64,000 nt of DNA, from NCBI GenBank assembly GCA_001247695.2, contig LGRX02035274.1, forward strand, positions 1-64,000. The letters run 5' to 3'. The notes under the pieces were generated by a model, which was given only the letters and a program-made list of their open reading frames with translations, was not told where the DNA came from and ran no database searches. The position numbers and the translations under genes were made by a program. Below, piece after piece: positions 1 to 8,605 of the stretch (its first letter is position 1; every line of letters starts with the position of its first letter). This DNA is from Cymbomonas tetramitiformis (taxonomy: Eukaryota > Chlorophyta > Pyramimonadophyceae > Pyramimonadales > Pyramimonadaceae).

Positions 1-701
1 CCGTCCGCCTCCGTGACGTTTATGAGAGTGAATTGAGCGCCTTTGGCGTGGTCGTCGTCCGCTCCCACGAAGAGGTAGAACGGGCCGTATCCATACCCGT
101 GCGAAAGGGTTAGGCGCAGATCGCAGTTCTCATGAATCAGTGAGACGTGCATACTGGAGACGCTTACGGTCATCGTGTGCAAGGCGGGAATTGCGGAGCA
201 ATTGTTACCCGCGGCGTCGAATACGTACTCCTCGTCGACGAACAGCATCACAAACCGACAGTTCCAGCTCACGCGTATGCTGCTTGGAGCGGAGAACGTG
301 TTATAAACGCCGGTCTCCTTTTTCGACAGGGCGACGTAGTGGTCGTCGCACGTTTCGTTTCGAACGAGTGTGAATGTTAACACGAAGGGAGATATGTGTT
401 GTTCGACGTGTCGCGGACCGTACGAATCGCTCCCGCGCGAGTAGACGGTTACTGTAGCGAGCGTCGTGTCGAACTCCGCGTACGAATCGAGATTCCCGAC
501 ACTCTCGGCATACGTCTCCTCATAATTCGTCGATGGCTTGTACCACAGATGCGGGTACAACATACTCGAGAGCGCTGCGTCCTCTTCGCGAGGCGCTGTT
601 TTGGATGCGACGATCGACTCCTCGCGCACTGAGAAGCGCGCGTCGGATACCCCGTGGAAGGTCCCGAAGCATACGGCGACGAAAAAACGCACGCGTGTCA
701 T
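1..701 (-). CDS. Secreted or membrane glycoprotein, 3' end beyond the window
   Basis: Open frame on the minus strand from ATG 701 to the left edge with no stop: 233 codons seen, C-terminus missing. It begins MTRVRFFVAVCFGTFHGVSD, a basic start plus hydrophobic stretch that reads as a signal peptide. The rest is beta-strand-like (alternating V/T/S/L) with four spaced cysteines in contexts NETCDD, WNCRF, NNCSAI and ENCDLR, and N-glycosylation sequons (NET, NCS, NVT). No family is recognised. The sharp amino-acid pattern across the whole span and the absence of stops are the evidence for coding. A TATAAATA-like box lies at about 819-826, further upstream than usual for this window. A role as a virion surface protein is inferred from the signal peptide and from similar neighbours in the same genome. 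Confidence 0.7.
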   Translation of the reverse strand, partial: MTRVRFFVAVCFGTFHGVSDARFSVREESIVASKTAPREEDAALSSMLYPHLWYKPSTNYEETYAESVGNLDSYAEFDTTLATVTVYSRGSDSYGPRHVEQHISPFVLTFTLVRNETCDDHYVALSKKETGVYNTFSAPSSIRVSWNCRFVMLFVDEEYVFDAAGNNCSAIPALHTMTVSVSSMHVSLIHENCDLRLTLSHGYGYGPFYLFVGADDDHAKGAQFTLINVTEAD

Positions 702-1418
702 CGAAGGTTTCGGGCTGCGCGCGGTTTCGAGGCTCGGTCGACGAGGGCTACTTCGTTTGAAGCGGTGCGCTCTACGTGATACGCTTCGCACGAGCAGAAT
801 GCATACAGGGCAAAGTATTTATATTCGCGGTGCCGTGAGGTTATCGTAAGCCACAATCGGGTCGCGGGACGCGCTGCGTACGTCTTAGCGACGTCCATCG
901 TCAAGAAGCCCCTTAAGCTCGCAAATCGGCGCGTTCCGAGTTGGGCGACGCTCCTTTTAATTTTACGCGATCGCGCCGACCACGGAGCACGCCGAATGTG
1001 CTTTGCGCACGTGTCGCGATCGATTTCTCTGCAGTGTTCCGACGTGCCGCTCGGCTCGGAGCAGAGCCGGAGAAATCGGTTTGATCGTACGCTCGATGAG
1101 GCGTGAGTTTTCCTTTTCCCTCTCTCTCCTTCCGACGTGCCGCGTATGGTTTGTTTTCCTCAAAAAAAGCGTGCGACGGTACCTCCGAAACGCGCATCGG
1201 ATATGTTACAATTCTTACCAAGCGTGTACAGCTAAGAAGCGGTTACCCAACATCGCGACCGATCGGTGCGCCTTTGTTACTTCGACAAACACGCTCACGC
1301 GCAGTTGTCCGTGGTTCGACGTGCGCCATCGAGTGCGGACAGGGTTCTTTTGGTGAAATCGCAAAGCTTGATTTTAATCGATCAGCCATCGCACGACGTG
1401 TAAGCAAGGGCGCCCTTT
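702..1418. other. Gene-poor interval
   Basis: No convincing gene. A basic 94-codon frame on the minus strand (ATG at 1197, stop at 913) and several plus-strand frames are open but show no domain, no TATA box and low-complexity composition. A TATAAATA-like box at about 819-826 may serve the left-edge gene. A pyrimidine tract (1118-1136, plus strand) lies beyond the 3' end of the next minus-strand gene, in the position where (GA/CT)n tracts occur elsewhere in this window. Confidence 0.5.
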
Positions 1419-1940
1419 TCAGATTAAGCGTTTGAGCTTACGTATATTTTCCGCTACTCTCAGACTTTCGGACAAAGCGTCAATCGCGTCGGAGGTCGCG
1501 CTCCGTCGTACATCCGAATACACGGCTTGCGACGCCGCTTGTAGGCCGTTTATTTTGGCTACGAGAAAGCGGCTGCCAAGCTCTATCTTACTTCGCATCA
1601 CCACGAACCTCAGCTTGCGGTGCACGAGCTCGCACCAAGACGCTGTCTGATCCTCGCGATATCCCGACCGGACGCGCAACGCTTCGAAAGATGTCCCGGT
1701 GTCGCGATCGACGCTTTCCCAGTTTTGCGTGAGCGACACCATGCCTTCCGACAGCTCTATCTCTACCACGGTAAATGTCCCTTGCACGCTTTGGGTCGAT
1801 TCGAGATCTTCCGACTCGACGAGCTGGGTCGAAACAACGGCGACCGGTCTCTCGCATACTCTACGATCGCGACGCCTTTTTCTCGCACCTCTCTTTCGTC
1901 TCGCTCCGAGCGAGACGTGAATGGATGGTGGGTTTGTCAT
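1419..1940 (-). CDS. Unknown 173-aa protein, possibly with a short 5' exon
   Basis: ATG 1940 gives 173 aa with a basic N-terminus and a mixed alpha/beta body (VVEIELSEGMVSLTQNW and RKLRFVVMRSKIELGSRF style strands) ending in a helical K/R-rich tail. No family is recognised. The reading frame stays open and coding-like upstream to about 2002 (acidic and proline-rich, IEDEPPPYEASLHVP), while the strong TATA box is at 2104-2111, 164 nt from this ATG. Starting at ATG 2043, 61 nt from the TATA box, and removing a 49-nt GTGTAT...AG segment (2028-1980) joins the frames and gives 191 aa. The acceptor (CGAG) is weak, so the longer model is only a suggestion. Confidence 0.6.
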   Translation of the reverse strand: MTNPPSIHVSLGARRKRGARKRRRDRRVCERPVAVVSTQLVESEDLESTQSVQGTFTVVEIELSEGMVSLTQNWESVDRDTGTSFEALRVRSGYREDQTASWCELVHRKLRFVVMRSKIELGSRFLVAKINGLQAASQAVYSDVRRSATSDAIDALSESLRVAENIRKLKRLI

Positions 1941-2103
1941 CGGCACGTGCAAGGATGCTTCGTACGGCGGAGGCTCGTCCTCGATCCGATGCGCGACTTA
2001 AAAATGAAACGGTGGGCTTGACATACACGAACGTTCGTCCCATAAACGCGGTGTGCCATCGATGTTCTCGTTTGATCGAGGCTGTCAAAATTCGTGATAC
2101 ACG

Positions 2104-2111
2104 TATATATA
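2104..2111 (-). promoter_or_regulatory. TATATATA box
   Basis: TATATATA, 61 nt upstream of ATG 2043 on the minus strand. Same spacing as other viral TATA boxes in this window. Confidence 0.55.
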
Positions 2112-2132
2112 CGATCCGCACCGGAATGAATT

Positions 2133-2151
2133 GAGAGAGAGAGAGAGAGAG
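2133..2151. repeat. (GA)n microsatellite
   Basis: About nine GA units, 37 nt beyond the stop codon of the 2188-2577 minus-strand gene, i.e. a CT tract on its coding strand. Confidence 0.9.
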
Positions 2152-2187
2152 CACGAAGCGCTTTGATACAATCGAGTAAACTGTTGT

Positions 2188-2577
2188 TTAAAAGTGCATT
2201 TTTCGTAACGGGATCGAGCATTCGCTCGATTCGCCCGTGTCGGTCACACGACGCGTCTCGCTCGCCGAGTTCGACTCTTTACATTCACGTCGATGCCGAT
2301 TGCAAAATCCGAGTTTGCAATACGAATGTTCCGGGTGGGCGATCGGGTCTTGCGTCGATTCTTTTCGGTATCTCCTGTTTTGCTCGTACACCCTCGTAAT
2401 CGCCAACGGCGCGTCAGTTTGTGGAGCCTGTCGCATACCCATCCAAATCTTGACCACTTCGCGTCCGCTCTGTCGAAACTTCCACTTCCGGTCTGCTTCC
2501 TCCGCTGTCGCCAACTCCTCGTCGAAGAGAAATAACCGACGCTCCGTGAAAGCCTCTTCGATACAATCCGGTTGCAT
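2188..2577 (-). CDS. Unknown small protein, 129 aa
   Basis: ATG at 2577, 129 aa. The N-terminal half is acidic and helical (FDEELATAEEADRKWKFR); the second half is basic with a cysteine cluster, C-x4-C-x6-C within SYCKLGFCNRHRREC, that could bind a metal but matches no finger I know. A TATAAATA box at 2646-2653 lies about 70 nt upstream, supporting this start. The antisense frames overlapping it have no comparable pattern. Function unknown. Confidence 0.6.
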   Translation of the reverse strand: MQPDCIEEAFTERRLFLFDEELATAEEADRKWKFRQSGREVVKIWMGMRQAPQTDAPLAITRVYEQNRRYRKESTQDPIAHPEHSYCKLGFCNRHRRECKESNSASETRRVTDTGESSECSIPLRKMHF

Positions 2578-2645
2578 CTTTTTCGAGATGTGTATATGAT
2601 CGGTGGTATGTTTGAGCCGATTACTCGATCAAACAAACAGAGTAT

Positions 2646-2653
2646 TATTTATA
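2646..2653 (-). promoter_or_regulatory. TATAAATA box
   Basis: TATAAATA read on the minus strand, about 70 nt upstream of ATG 2577. Confidence 0.5.
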
Positions 2654-2715
2654 CTTGAGACTTGCCAATCGCGTCCCAGTTCCACGAGATTTCTACGCAC
2701 GTTCGATCGCGGCGC

Positions 2716-4065
2716 TCACACTTTTCCGCATTCTTCGATGTCGAGAAGCACGTCGCGAATGTTTTTCGCTCGACAAGGGAGTCCGTTCATCTCGGTCAGA
2801 ACGATTCTACACCACGAGCTCACCGCCGACCACCCGTCGGTTGCGGCGTTCTCCCTCAGACGGTGCATCTCGTCCCGATCCGCACGTTTAAAACACCACG
2901 CGTCGGCGGTGCGCACCAAGGCGGGAGCGTAGGGCACCCCGCTTCTTGAGCGATGTTCTCGCACTCGCGCGAAAGCCATTTCCGCGTTCATGGCGTCGTC
3001 GATGTAGAACTTGTTCATCCAGTCGAGATCGCATTCCTGTAAACATGCGTACTGCAAGCAGGCGATGGCGAACTCCCAGTGTAACTCAAAGTCAAATTCG
3101 GTATCGTCATTTCCGTTTCTTCGACGACGATGGGTCTCGCCCATTTTCGTCATGATCGTCTGCACTTGCGTGCGAACGTCCGCGGCGCGATCGGGCGCGC
3201 AGTGTGCCAGAATGTTGGTGGCAGGATTTCGTCGAAACGCCACACTCTCGCGCTCCACCGTGTTCTCGGCGAGTGAAGCGCCCCAGCTCGTGGGAACGAA
3301 TCGGGACAAAAGAGTGAGCTCCGTGCACAGATGATAGAGCTTGTCCGGCATGGGCGCTTTGCTTTGGCGCACCGTCCATTCCACGAGGCCTTTTCGCCAC
3401 CGCGCATGAGCCGCGAGGTCGTTCGATGCGGCATCCGTCGCGGGGACAGAAACGTAAAGCCGAAGCTTATCTCGATAAAGATGATGCAAGCGCTCCACGA
3501 TCATGGTTCGAAGCAGTCTGTGATACGCGTCGGTCGGCTCGGATAGTGGGTAACGACACAAAATAATGGTGGCCGCGGCGAAGAATCGACCGCTCGTCTG
3601 GTCGTTCATTCGATTACACAGCTCCGAGCACACGCGATCGGCCGCTTCTCGGTACGAGGAGTACGAGGCCGCGTCGCGAGTTTCCGACAGCGAGGCGAAG
3701 GTTTGCTTTTCCAAGGCGTCATTCGTGGAAAAGCTGGCTGCCGAATGCATCAAGACGTAACGCAGCGTCAACTGCATGAGCACGACTTTGATCATCTCGT
3801 CCGTAAACCCGCGGGACTCGTAAGCTTCAGCGACACCGAAGGTGGTCGCTCCGCGTCGATTGAAGGGCAGGCTCATCAAGCGCGCATCGCACGTGCGCAG
3901 AGCCGCATCAAACCTGGAAAGCTCCGAAATCCGCGAACGATCGTGCAACACTTTTTCACCGTTCGCTGCCCGTCTCGCAAGAACGTTCAACTCCGCAACG
4001 AGCTCGTGCGCGCCAGTTTCGGAGCTTCCCTCCAAGGCGGCCACGAATCGTTCCGGACTCAGCAT
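2716..4065 (-). CDS. Unknown 449-aa helical protein
   Basis: The frame is open from ATG 4404 (562 aa), but I place the start at ATG 4065 (MLSPERFVAALEG). The upstream part overlaps the exons of a membrane-protein gene read in another frame, and a T-rich TTTTTTTATC element sits about 70 nt upstream of 4065. The protein is rich in helices with scattered Cys and Trp (HARWRKGLVEWTVRQ, FELHWEFAIACLQYACLQ). No Walker, nuclease or membrane motif is visible and no family is recognised. The 521-aa protein on the far side of the divergent promoter has a similar all-helical style, but I could not show homology. The start choice is the main uncertainty. Confidence 0.65.
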   Translation of the reverse strand: MLSPERFVAALEGSSETGAHELVAELNVLARRAANGEKVLHDRSRISELSRFDAALRTCDARLMSLPFNRRGATTFGVAEAYESRGFTDEMIKVVLMQLTLRYVLMHSAASFSTNDALEKQTFASLSETRDAASYSSYREAADRVCSELCNRMNDQTSGRFFAAATIILCRYPLSEPTDAYHRLLRTMIVERLHHLYRDKLRLYVSVPATDAASNDLAAHARWRKGLVEWTVRQSKAPMPDKLYHLCTELTLLSRFVPTSWGASLAENTVERESVAFRRNPATNILAHCAPDRAADVRTQVQTIMTKMGETHRRRRNGNDDTEFDFELHWEFAIACLQYACLQECDLDWMNKFYIDDAMNAEMAFARVREHRSRSGVPYAPALVRTADAWCFKRADRDEMHRLRENAATDGWSAVSSWCRIVLTEMNGLPCRAKNIRDVLLDIEECGKV

Positions 4066-4547
4066 ATTTTCAGTCGAACGGCTTGGCGTTCTTCCTGCTT
4101 GTGCGGAGTTTTCGTCATCTTCGAGTTTCGGGCTTTTTCGATAAAAAAACAACACTTCGCATCGGAGCTTAGCCCACGCACGCACTGCACGATGCGCCGC
4201 GTTCTCGCGTACATGACGAGAGCTGCTCGTACTGTGGCGATCTAAAGACGCAAAATCTTCACATTCTCCGGTGGCGTCAGCGAGGTTCGATTTACCGCGT
4301 GCCGCATATGAGCTCGTGGTTCGACAACGTGCATATCGCACGGACACATAACAAAAAATATGCACAAACTTGGTAGACAGAGACAGCATACCAACGTCAG
4401 CCATCCGAAGTATGTGTACTCGTTTTCATCCAAGCTCTTGCTGCAATACCCGTACAAAATATGACGATGGTGACATTGGCAATACCTGAGCAACGCAAAG
4501 TATTTCACCGGATAGGCGTATTCACCACTCGTCCACACGTTTCCCAT
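4059..4547 (-). CDS. Small single-pass membrane protein, apparently spliced
   Basis: Without splicing, ATG 4547 gives 101 aa ending at TAG 4242. One strongly hydrophobic segment (YFGWLTLVCCLCLPSLCIFF, about residues 51-70) follows a Tyr/Cys-rich N-terminus. The terminal TAG is preceded by TTTGCGTCTT and looks like a splice acceptor; GTAAAT at 4295 is a matching donor and CTGAC a matching branch site. Removing 4295-4242 (54 nt) keeps phase and extends the protein to 144 aa with a basic tail (...RQAVRLKIC), stopping at 4059 across the ATG of the next gene. A TATATATATAT box (4596-4606) lies 49 nt upstream of the ATG. Function unknown; a membrane location is supported by the hydrophobic segment. 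Confidence 0.55.
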
Positions 4548-4595
4548 GACACGACGATAGAACCTCAAGTGTCCTACGCGGAAAGGGGGCGTGTG

Positions 4596-4606
4596 TATAT
4601 ATATAT
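4596..4606 (-). promoter_or_regulatory. TATATATATAT box
   Basis: Eleven-base TA run 49 nt upstream of ATG 4547 (minus strand). Confidence 0.6.
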
Positions 4607-4853
4607 TGGGCGAGCTCCGATCTCGCCGTCGGTATCGACGTCTCGCAGAAAACGGGCAAGAGGTTATCGCGTATTATTCGTTCGATGCAATCCGAAGCGA
4701 CGGGTTCCGCGATCGTATGCAGCCGCCTTGCGATCGGAACCACTCTAGCGTGCGAATTCGTATACCAGCACACCGCGATTAGCCTGCTTCTATGATCGCC
4801 TTCGCGCAGGCCGCCGAAGACGCCTCGGAGCATCGATGTATATATCGCGCGGT

Positions 4854-4889
4854 CGGCGGCCGCCGTTCGAATATCGGCGGCGGCCGCCG
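4854..4889. repeat. Two 12-bp GC palindromes
   Basis: CGGCGGCCGCCG occurs at 4854-4865 and again at 4878-4889. Each copy is self-complementary and the two are separated by 12 bp. They lie just upstream of the TATA box of the 4960 gene inside the divergent promoter region. Could be regulatory or hairpin-forming. Confidence 0.7.
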
Positions 4890-4905
4890 TCGATCGTGAA
4901 AAAAG

Positions 4906-4912
4906 TATAAAG
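4906..4912 (+). promoter_or_regulatory. TATAAAG box
   Basis: TATAAAG about 50 nt upstream of ATG 4960. Confidence 0.6.
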
Positions 4913-4959
4913 AGGGTGCTCCCGCCGGCACTTCCTCATTTCTTTCCAAAGGGGGGCGG

Positions 4960-6525
4960 ATGGACCAAGCATCGAAGACCGCTTTCGAACTCGACCGAAT
5001 CGTCACGGAGGATGCGTGCTCTTTGGACGTCTTTTACGCGACGATAGCCTCGCACGATTCCTCAAACTACTATCAGTTACGACACGCGCATGACTGTATG
5101 TACGACACGGAAGATGCGAAGGCGCAGATGCGCACCATCGACCAGGAGCACTTGCGAGCGTATCACTCGCAAGCGATCGGTCGTTTTCCCACGCTTGTCG
5201 ACGGCACGCGCCATCAAGTGTGGCAGGTCGAACTGAGACGCGTTCTGTACGAAGCTGGATGGACGCTGGCCGTGAATGATCGAGAGGGTCGCCAAATTCG
5301 TTTCGACGCGCTCTGCGAACTCCTTCGCGGGATGCCGGTGGACGACGCAGGCGACACATCGACGCTCGCCCTAAACGTGTTTCGGGTCCGAATGTACAGT
5401 CTCTACGTGTGGACCATCCCGATCACGGGAGATGCGCACGAAGCGCTTCTGGGCGACGTGAACTGTTACACGAACTCTGCGCTAGTGAGCGATCTGATCG
5501 ATCCGGAGAGGCTGCACGTCATCGTCATCGCGCTGAGATCGCTGTGGTTACGATCGGTCGAGGACGGACGATGGCCCATTCACTCGGAGCTTTTTCGGTA
5601 CGCCGCCGATACCAGCGGATCGAACTTGGCGACCGACAACGCGCGACAGGGCGTCAATCACATGCTCAACGTGATCGGCGGCAACGGCTACACTGTAGAA
5701 CTCCTCGACTCGGTGTCTTCTTTGTCGCGGATGAGTCCCGAATTCATGCGACGACACGATCTGAGGGAAGACATTTCGGTGTACATGCGGCGATACTTTG
5801 TTGCGTTGCGTTCGGTACAACTCAAGAGCCAGGTTGGCACGCTCCTAGCGCACTACGTGCGTCACGTCGCGTTGTTTCCGCCCGACGCGGACGAAGAGGA
5901 GCCCGGAGCGAGCGAGACTCGGGTGATCATGGACGTCCTCGAGAAGCAAATCTCTCGAGTTTGGAAACTTCGCAAGCGTAAGCGCGTGTGGATCAAGCTG
6001 AGCGACGAGCGACGCTCGGCGTGCAACTCGGCTCGGCTGCGCGCGACCTGCGGACTGATGGTGGCCATCAACGAACGCCAAACGTTGCGCGGAGGCTTCA
6101 CCGACGAGGTGGAGCTAGCGGAGGACGGCTGCGACGACTTCGTAGAAGCCTTCCGAGGAACGCGCGTCTGTCGAATACACGATCTGCACACCGCGCTGAT
6201 GAGGCGCGATGAGGAAGACGCGGCGGGGCACGTGTCGCCTATTCTCGGAGCGCCCAGAAATCACGTCGCCGCGCTGCTTCGTCTGCAGCAGTTGCATGCG
6301 GGAAAGGAGGGATTCGACTACGCCGTCGATCGTTACCTGGATACCTTGTGCGTGATGCAAACCTTGTCGTCGGCGGGCTACTCCTACACTAACCACCATT
6401 GGGGCGCCGTGCTGCACTTTCTGTGCGGAAATGTGCAGCACCTGCACGACCCCAAAGAGATCCTCGGTTGTATGGATCGACTGCGGACGACTTTAGCGAC
6501 GACAAAACGCTTTCGTCTACTGTGA
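4960..6525 (+). CDS. Unknown 521-aa viral protein
   Basis: ATG 4960 is set by a TATAAAG box about 50 nt upstream. The 521-aa protein is mostly helical, with alternating charged and hydrophobic heptads, an acidic patch (DADEEEPGASE, about 310), a basic stretch (WKLRKRKRVWIKLSDERR, about 337-354) and several Cys and His in the C-terminal third (SYTNHHWGAVLHFLCGNVQH). No signal peptide, membrane segment or catalytic signature is seen, and I do not recognise a family. The codon pattern matches the other GC-rich viral genes. The MULE inserted exactly at its end: the target-site duplication begins inside the TGA stop codon (6523-6525), so the coding sequence is intact but the native 3' flank now lies at 19257 onward. 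Confidence 0.7.
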   Translation: MDQASKTAFELDRIVTEDACSLDVFYATIASHDSSNYYQLRHAHDCMYDTEDAKAQMRTIDQEHLRAYHSQAIGRFPTLVDGTRHQVWQVELRRVLYEAGWTLAVNDREGRQIRFDALCELLRGMPVDDAGDTSTLALNVFRVRMYSLYVWTIPITGDAHEALLGDVNCYTNSALVSDLIDPERLHVIVIALRSLWLRSVEDGRWPIHSELFRYAADTSGSNLATDNARQGVNHMLNVIGGNGYTVELLDSVSSLSRMSPEFMRRHDLREDISVYMRRYFVALRSVQLKSQVGTLLAHYVRHVALFPPDADEEEPGASETRVIMDVLEKQISRVWKLRKRKRVWIKLSDERRSACNSARLRATCGLMVAINERQTLRGGFTDEVELAEDGCDDFVEAFRGTRVCRIHDLHTALMRRDEEDAAGHVSPILGAPRNHVAALLRLQQLHAGKEGFDYAVDRYLDTLCVMQTLSSAGYSYTNHHWGAVLHFLCGNVQHLHDPKEILGCMDRLRTTLATTKRFRLL

Positions 6526-6533
6526 AATGTGAG
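6524..6533. repeat. Left target-site duplication of the MULE
   Basis: GAAATGTGAG here and at 19247-19256, directly flanking the transposon. Ten base pairs is within the 8-11 bp usual for Mutator-like elements. It overlaps the TGA stop of the 521-aa gene. Confidence 0.75.
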
Positions 6534-6545
6534 CATATCGCATTT

Positions 6546-7171
6546 AATGGGTGAATGGGTGAATGGGGAAATGGGGAAATGGGTAATTCACCAAGTGAAA
6601 ATACAAAACGGTCCTCGAAATATTTTCAAGTGAAAATACAACGACGCGTCCCTCTTCCGGAATATCCCCGCACCCCCCTCCCCGACAAGTGAAATTCCAC
6701 AACGGGCCCCGCAAATACTGAAAATACACTTTGGTCTCCTTTTGTAAAAAAATGCACCGTCACCTCCCCGATAAAGTGAAAATGCAATTCAGGTGAAAAA
6801 CAACAAGTGAAAATACAAGGACGCGTCCTTCGTCCGGAATATCACCGCGCCCCCCTCCCCGACAAGTGAAATTCCACAACGGGCCCCGGAAATACTGAAA
6901 ATACACTTTGGTCTCCTTTTGTTAAAAAATGCACCGTCACCTCCCCGATAAAGTGAAAATGCAATTCAGGTGAAAAACAACAAGTGAAAATACAAGGACG
7001 CGTCCTTCGTCCGGAATATCACCGCACCCCCCTCCCTGACAAGTGAAATTCCACAACGGGCCCCGGAAATACTGAAAACACACTTTGGTCTCCTTTTGTG
7101 AAAAAATGCACCGACACCTCCCCAAAAAGTCAAAATGCAAATCAGGTGAAAAATACCAAGTGAAAATAAAA
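6546..7171 (+). repeat. Left terminal inverted repeat of the MULE, with 177-bp tandem units
   Basis: Matches the reverse complement of 18588-19235. Its body is about three tandem units of 177 bp (the GACGCGTC landmark recurs at 6643, 6820 and 6997). Short open frames here are by-products of the repeat. Confidence 0.85.
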
Positions 7172-7733
7172 GGAAGTTTCTTTTCCCAGAATAATTATGT
7201 CTCACAGAAAATCTAACAATGACAACCCTTGTCACCATTGACAGCTAATGAGAAAGTGATATTGAACTGATAATATGTAGTCCGTGCTGAATATTTTTGA
7301 AACATGAAATTATTGTCATCGATGACGATATTTTTAGGTGCTAAACACAAAAAATATTTTATACTTTATTTATACAGTAGAATAAGTTTGTCATCGATGA
7401 CGATATTTTTAGGTTGCATGAAAACATCATGACAGCTAATGAGAACGCGATATTGAACTGATTATAAGAAGTCCGTGCTGAATATTTTTGAAACATAAAA
7501 TTATTGTCTTCGATGACGATATTTTTAGGTTGCATGAAAACATCAAGTTACAACAACAAGATTACCATCGGTGACGTTTTTCTCACTATTTGTAAAATAG
7601 GTCTGTCAACAAACAAATACCGCAGATAAACACCAGGAATACATATTGCGACTGTCACAAAATAATATAAAGGTGTTGCTATTTAGGGTTACGAAGCTCT
7701 TGCTGCGTAACTGATTTCCAGACGCGTTCTAAT
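7172..7733. other. Non-coding 3' flank inside the MULE
   Basis: AT-rich, no gene seen. It holds two perfect (7315, 7390) and one variant (7506) copies of the GTCATCGATGAC palindrome, each followed by GATATTTTTAGG, and a partial direct duplication of about 110-190 bp around them. Confidence 0.6.
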
Positions 7734-8171
7734 CTAGTCAATGGTACAAGCGTCCAAATCAAACATTCTAACTAAGCTGCATATTCTGAAGCTGCGCCAA
7801 CAAAACGGACACCTTCCGTCATCCTCCCGCAGCAAGTCACTGCTCAGCTCCATTAACGCTTCGTACGTCAAAATACCGTAGCCGCGAGTGTCATTCCACA
7901 GTTGCAACTGCCACCGTGGATATCCCTCCATTTCGTCGTCGTACCAGCCGATCTCGTACCAGTATACCAAGTGCCTCACACCTGTTCTTTCGGTTGTTGT
8001 GCGGCCGTGGATGTACAACGGCCACACTTGATACCAGTTCCAGGTGTTAAACTGTATTCTGGTTTGGTAAAACTCAATATAGTCCGCTTCCGCTTGTAAA
8101 CGCGCACGTCTCCAAAGCACATTAATTACCTCCGGGTACACCTCAATTACCTCTGGCTGTTCGTCAGTCAT
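7734..8171 (-). CDS. Unknown 145-aa MULE cargo protein
   Basis: ATG 8171, 145 aa, no intron needed. Unusually rich in aromatic residues (NTWNWYQVWPLYI, HLVYWYEIGWYDD, YPRWQLQLW), with an acidic N-terminus and a C-terminal CPFC plus C cluster (RCPFCWRSFRICSL) that may be a degenerate zinc knuckle. No family is recognised. It lies downstream of the transposase on the same strand, inside the inverted repeats, so it moves with the element. It could be a transposition accessory protein or captured host DNA; neither can be tested from the sequence. Confidence 0.55.
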   Translation of the reverse strand: MTDEQPEVIEVYPEVINVLWRRARLQAEADYIEFYQTRIQFNTWNWYQVWPLYIHGRTTTERTGVRHLVYWYEIGWYDDEMEGYPRWQLQLWNDTRGYGILTYEALMELSSDLLREDDGRCPFCWRSFRICSLVRMFDLDACTID

Positions 8172-8605
8172 TTCTCAGCGTAATTGCCACAAAGGTTATT
8201 TCGCAAAGACCCAAACCGAGTTCGCCTTTTCTATTTATGAGCAAAAGCAAACAGTATTCTATTTATGAACAAAAGCTGACAGTATTCAAACGGCGCGCGC
8301 GCGGTGTCGAGTATCGGCGACGAGCACTGGCGGCGGGAAAAGTTCCAGGTTGCTGAAATTTATTTTGTCACACTAACTATTATTCAAGGAGCAAATTATT
8401 TTCTTGCACAAGTTAAAATTATACTAGGACTTCCCCCGTCATCGATGACAACAAACCATGCATGTCCATGTGTCAACAACATGTCGTCATCGATGACGAT
8501 ATTCTCAGGCTGTATTGAACAGAAAGTATATATATTTATGTAAAATCCTCCCGCGTATTATTCTCCGAAGTCAACATTATTACAGATTTAAGTCCAGGTG
8601 TTTTT

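Noticed and set aside
2716..4404. Full 562-aa start at ATG 4404 for the unknown helical protein
   Set aside because: The first 113 codons overlap the exons of a membrane protein with its own TATA box; ATG 4065 is preferred, although the long form cannot be excluded.
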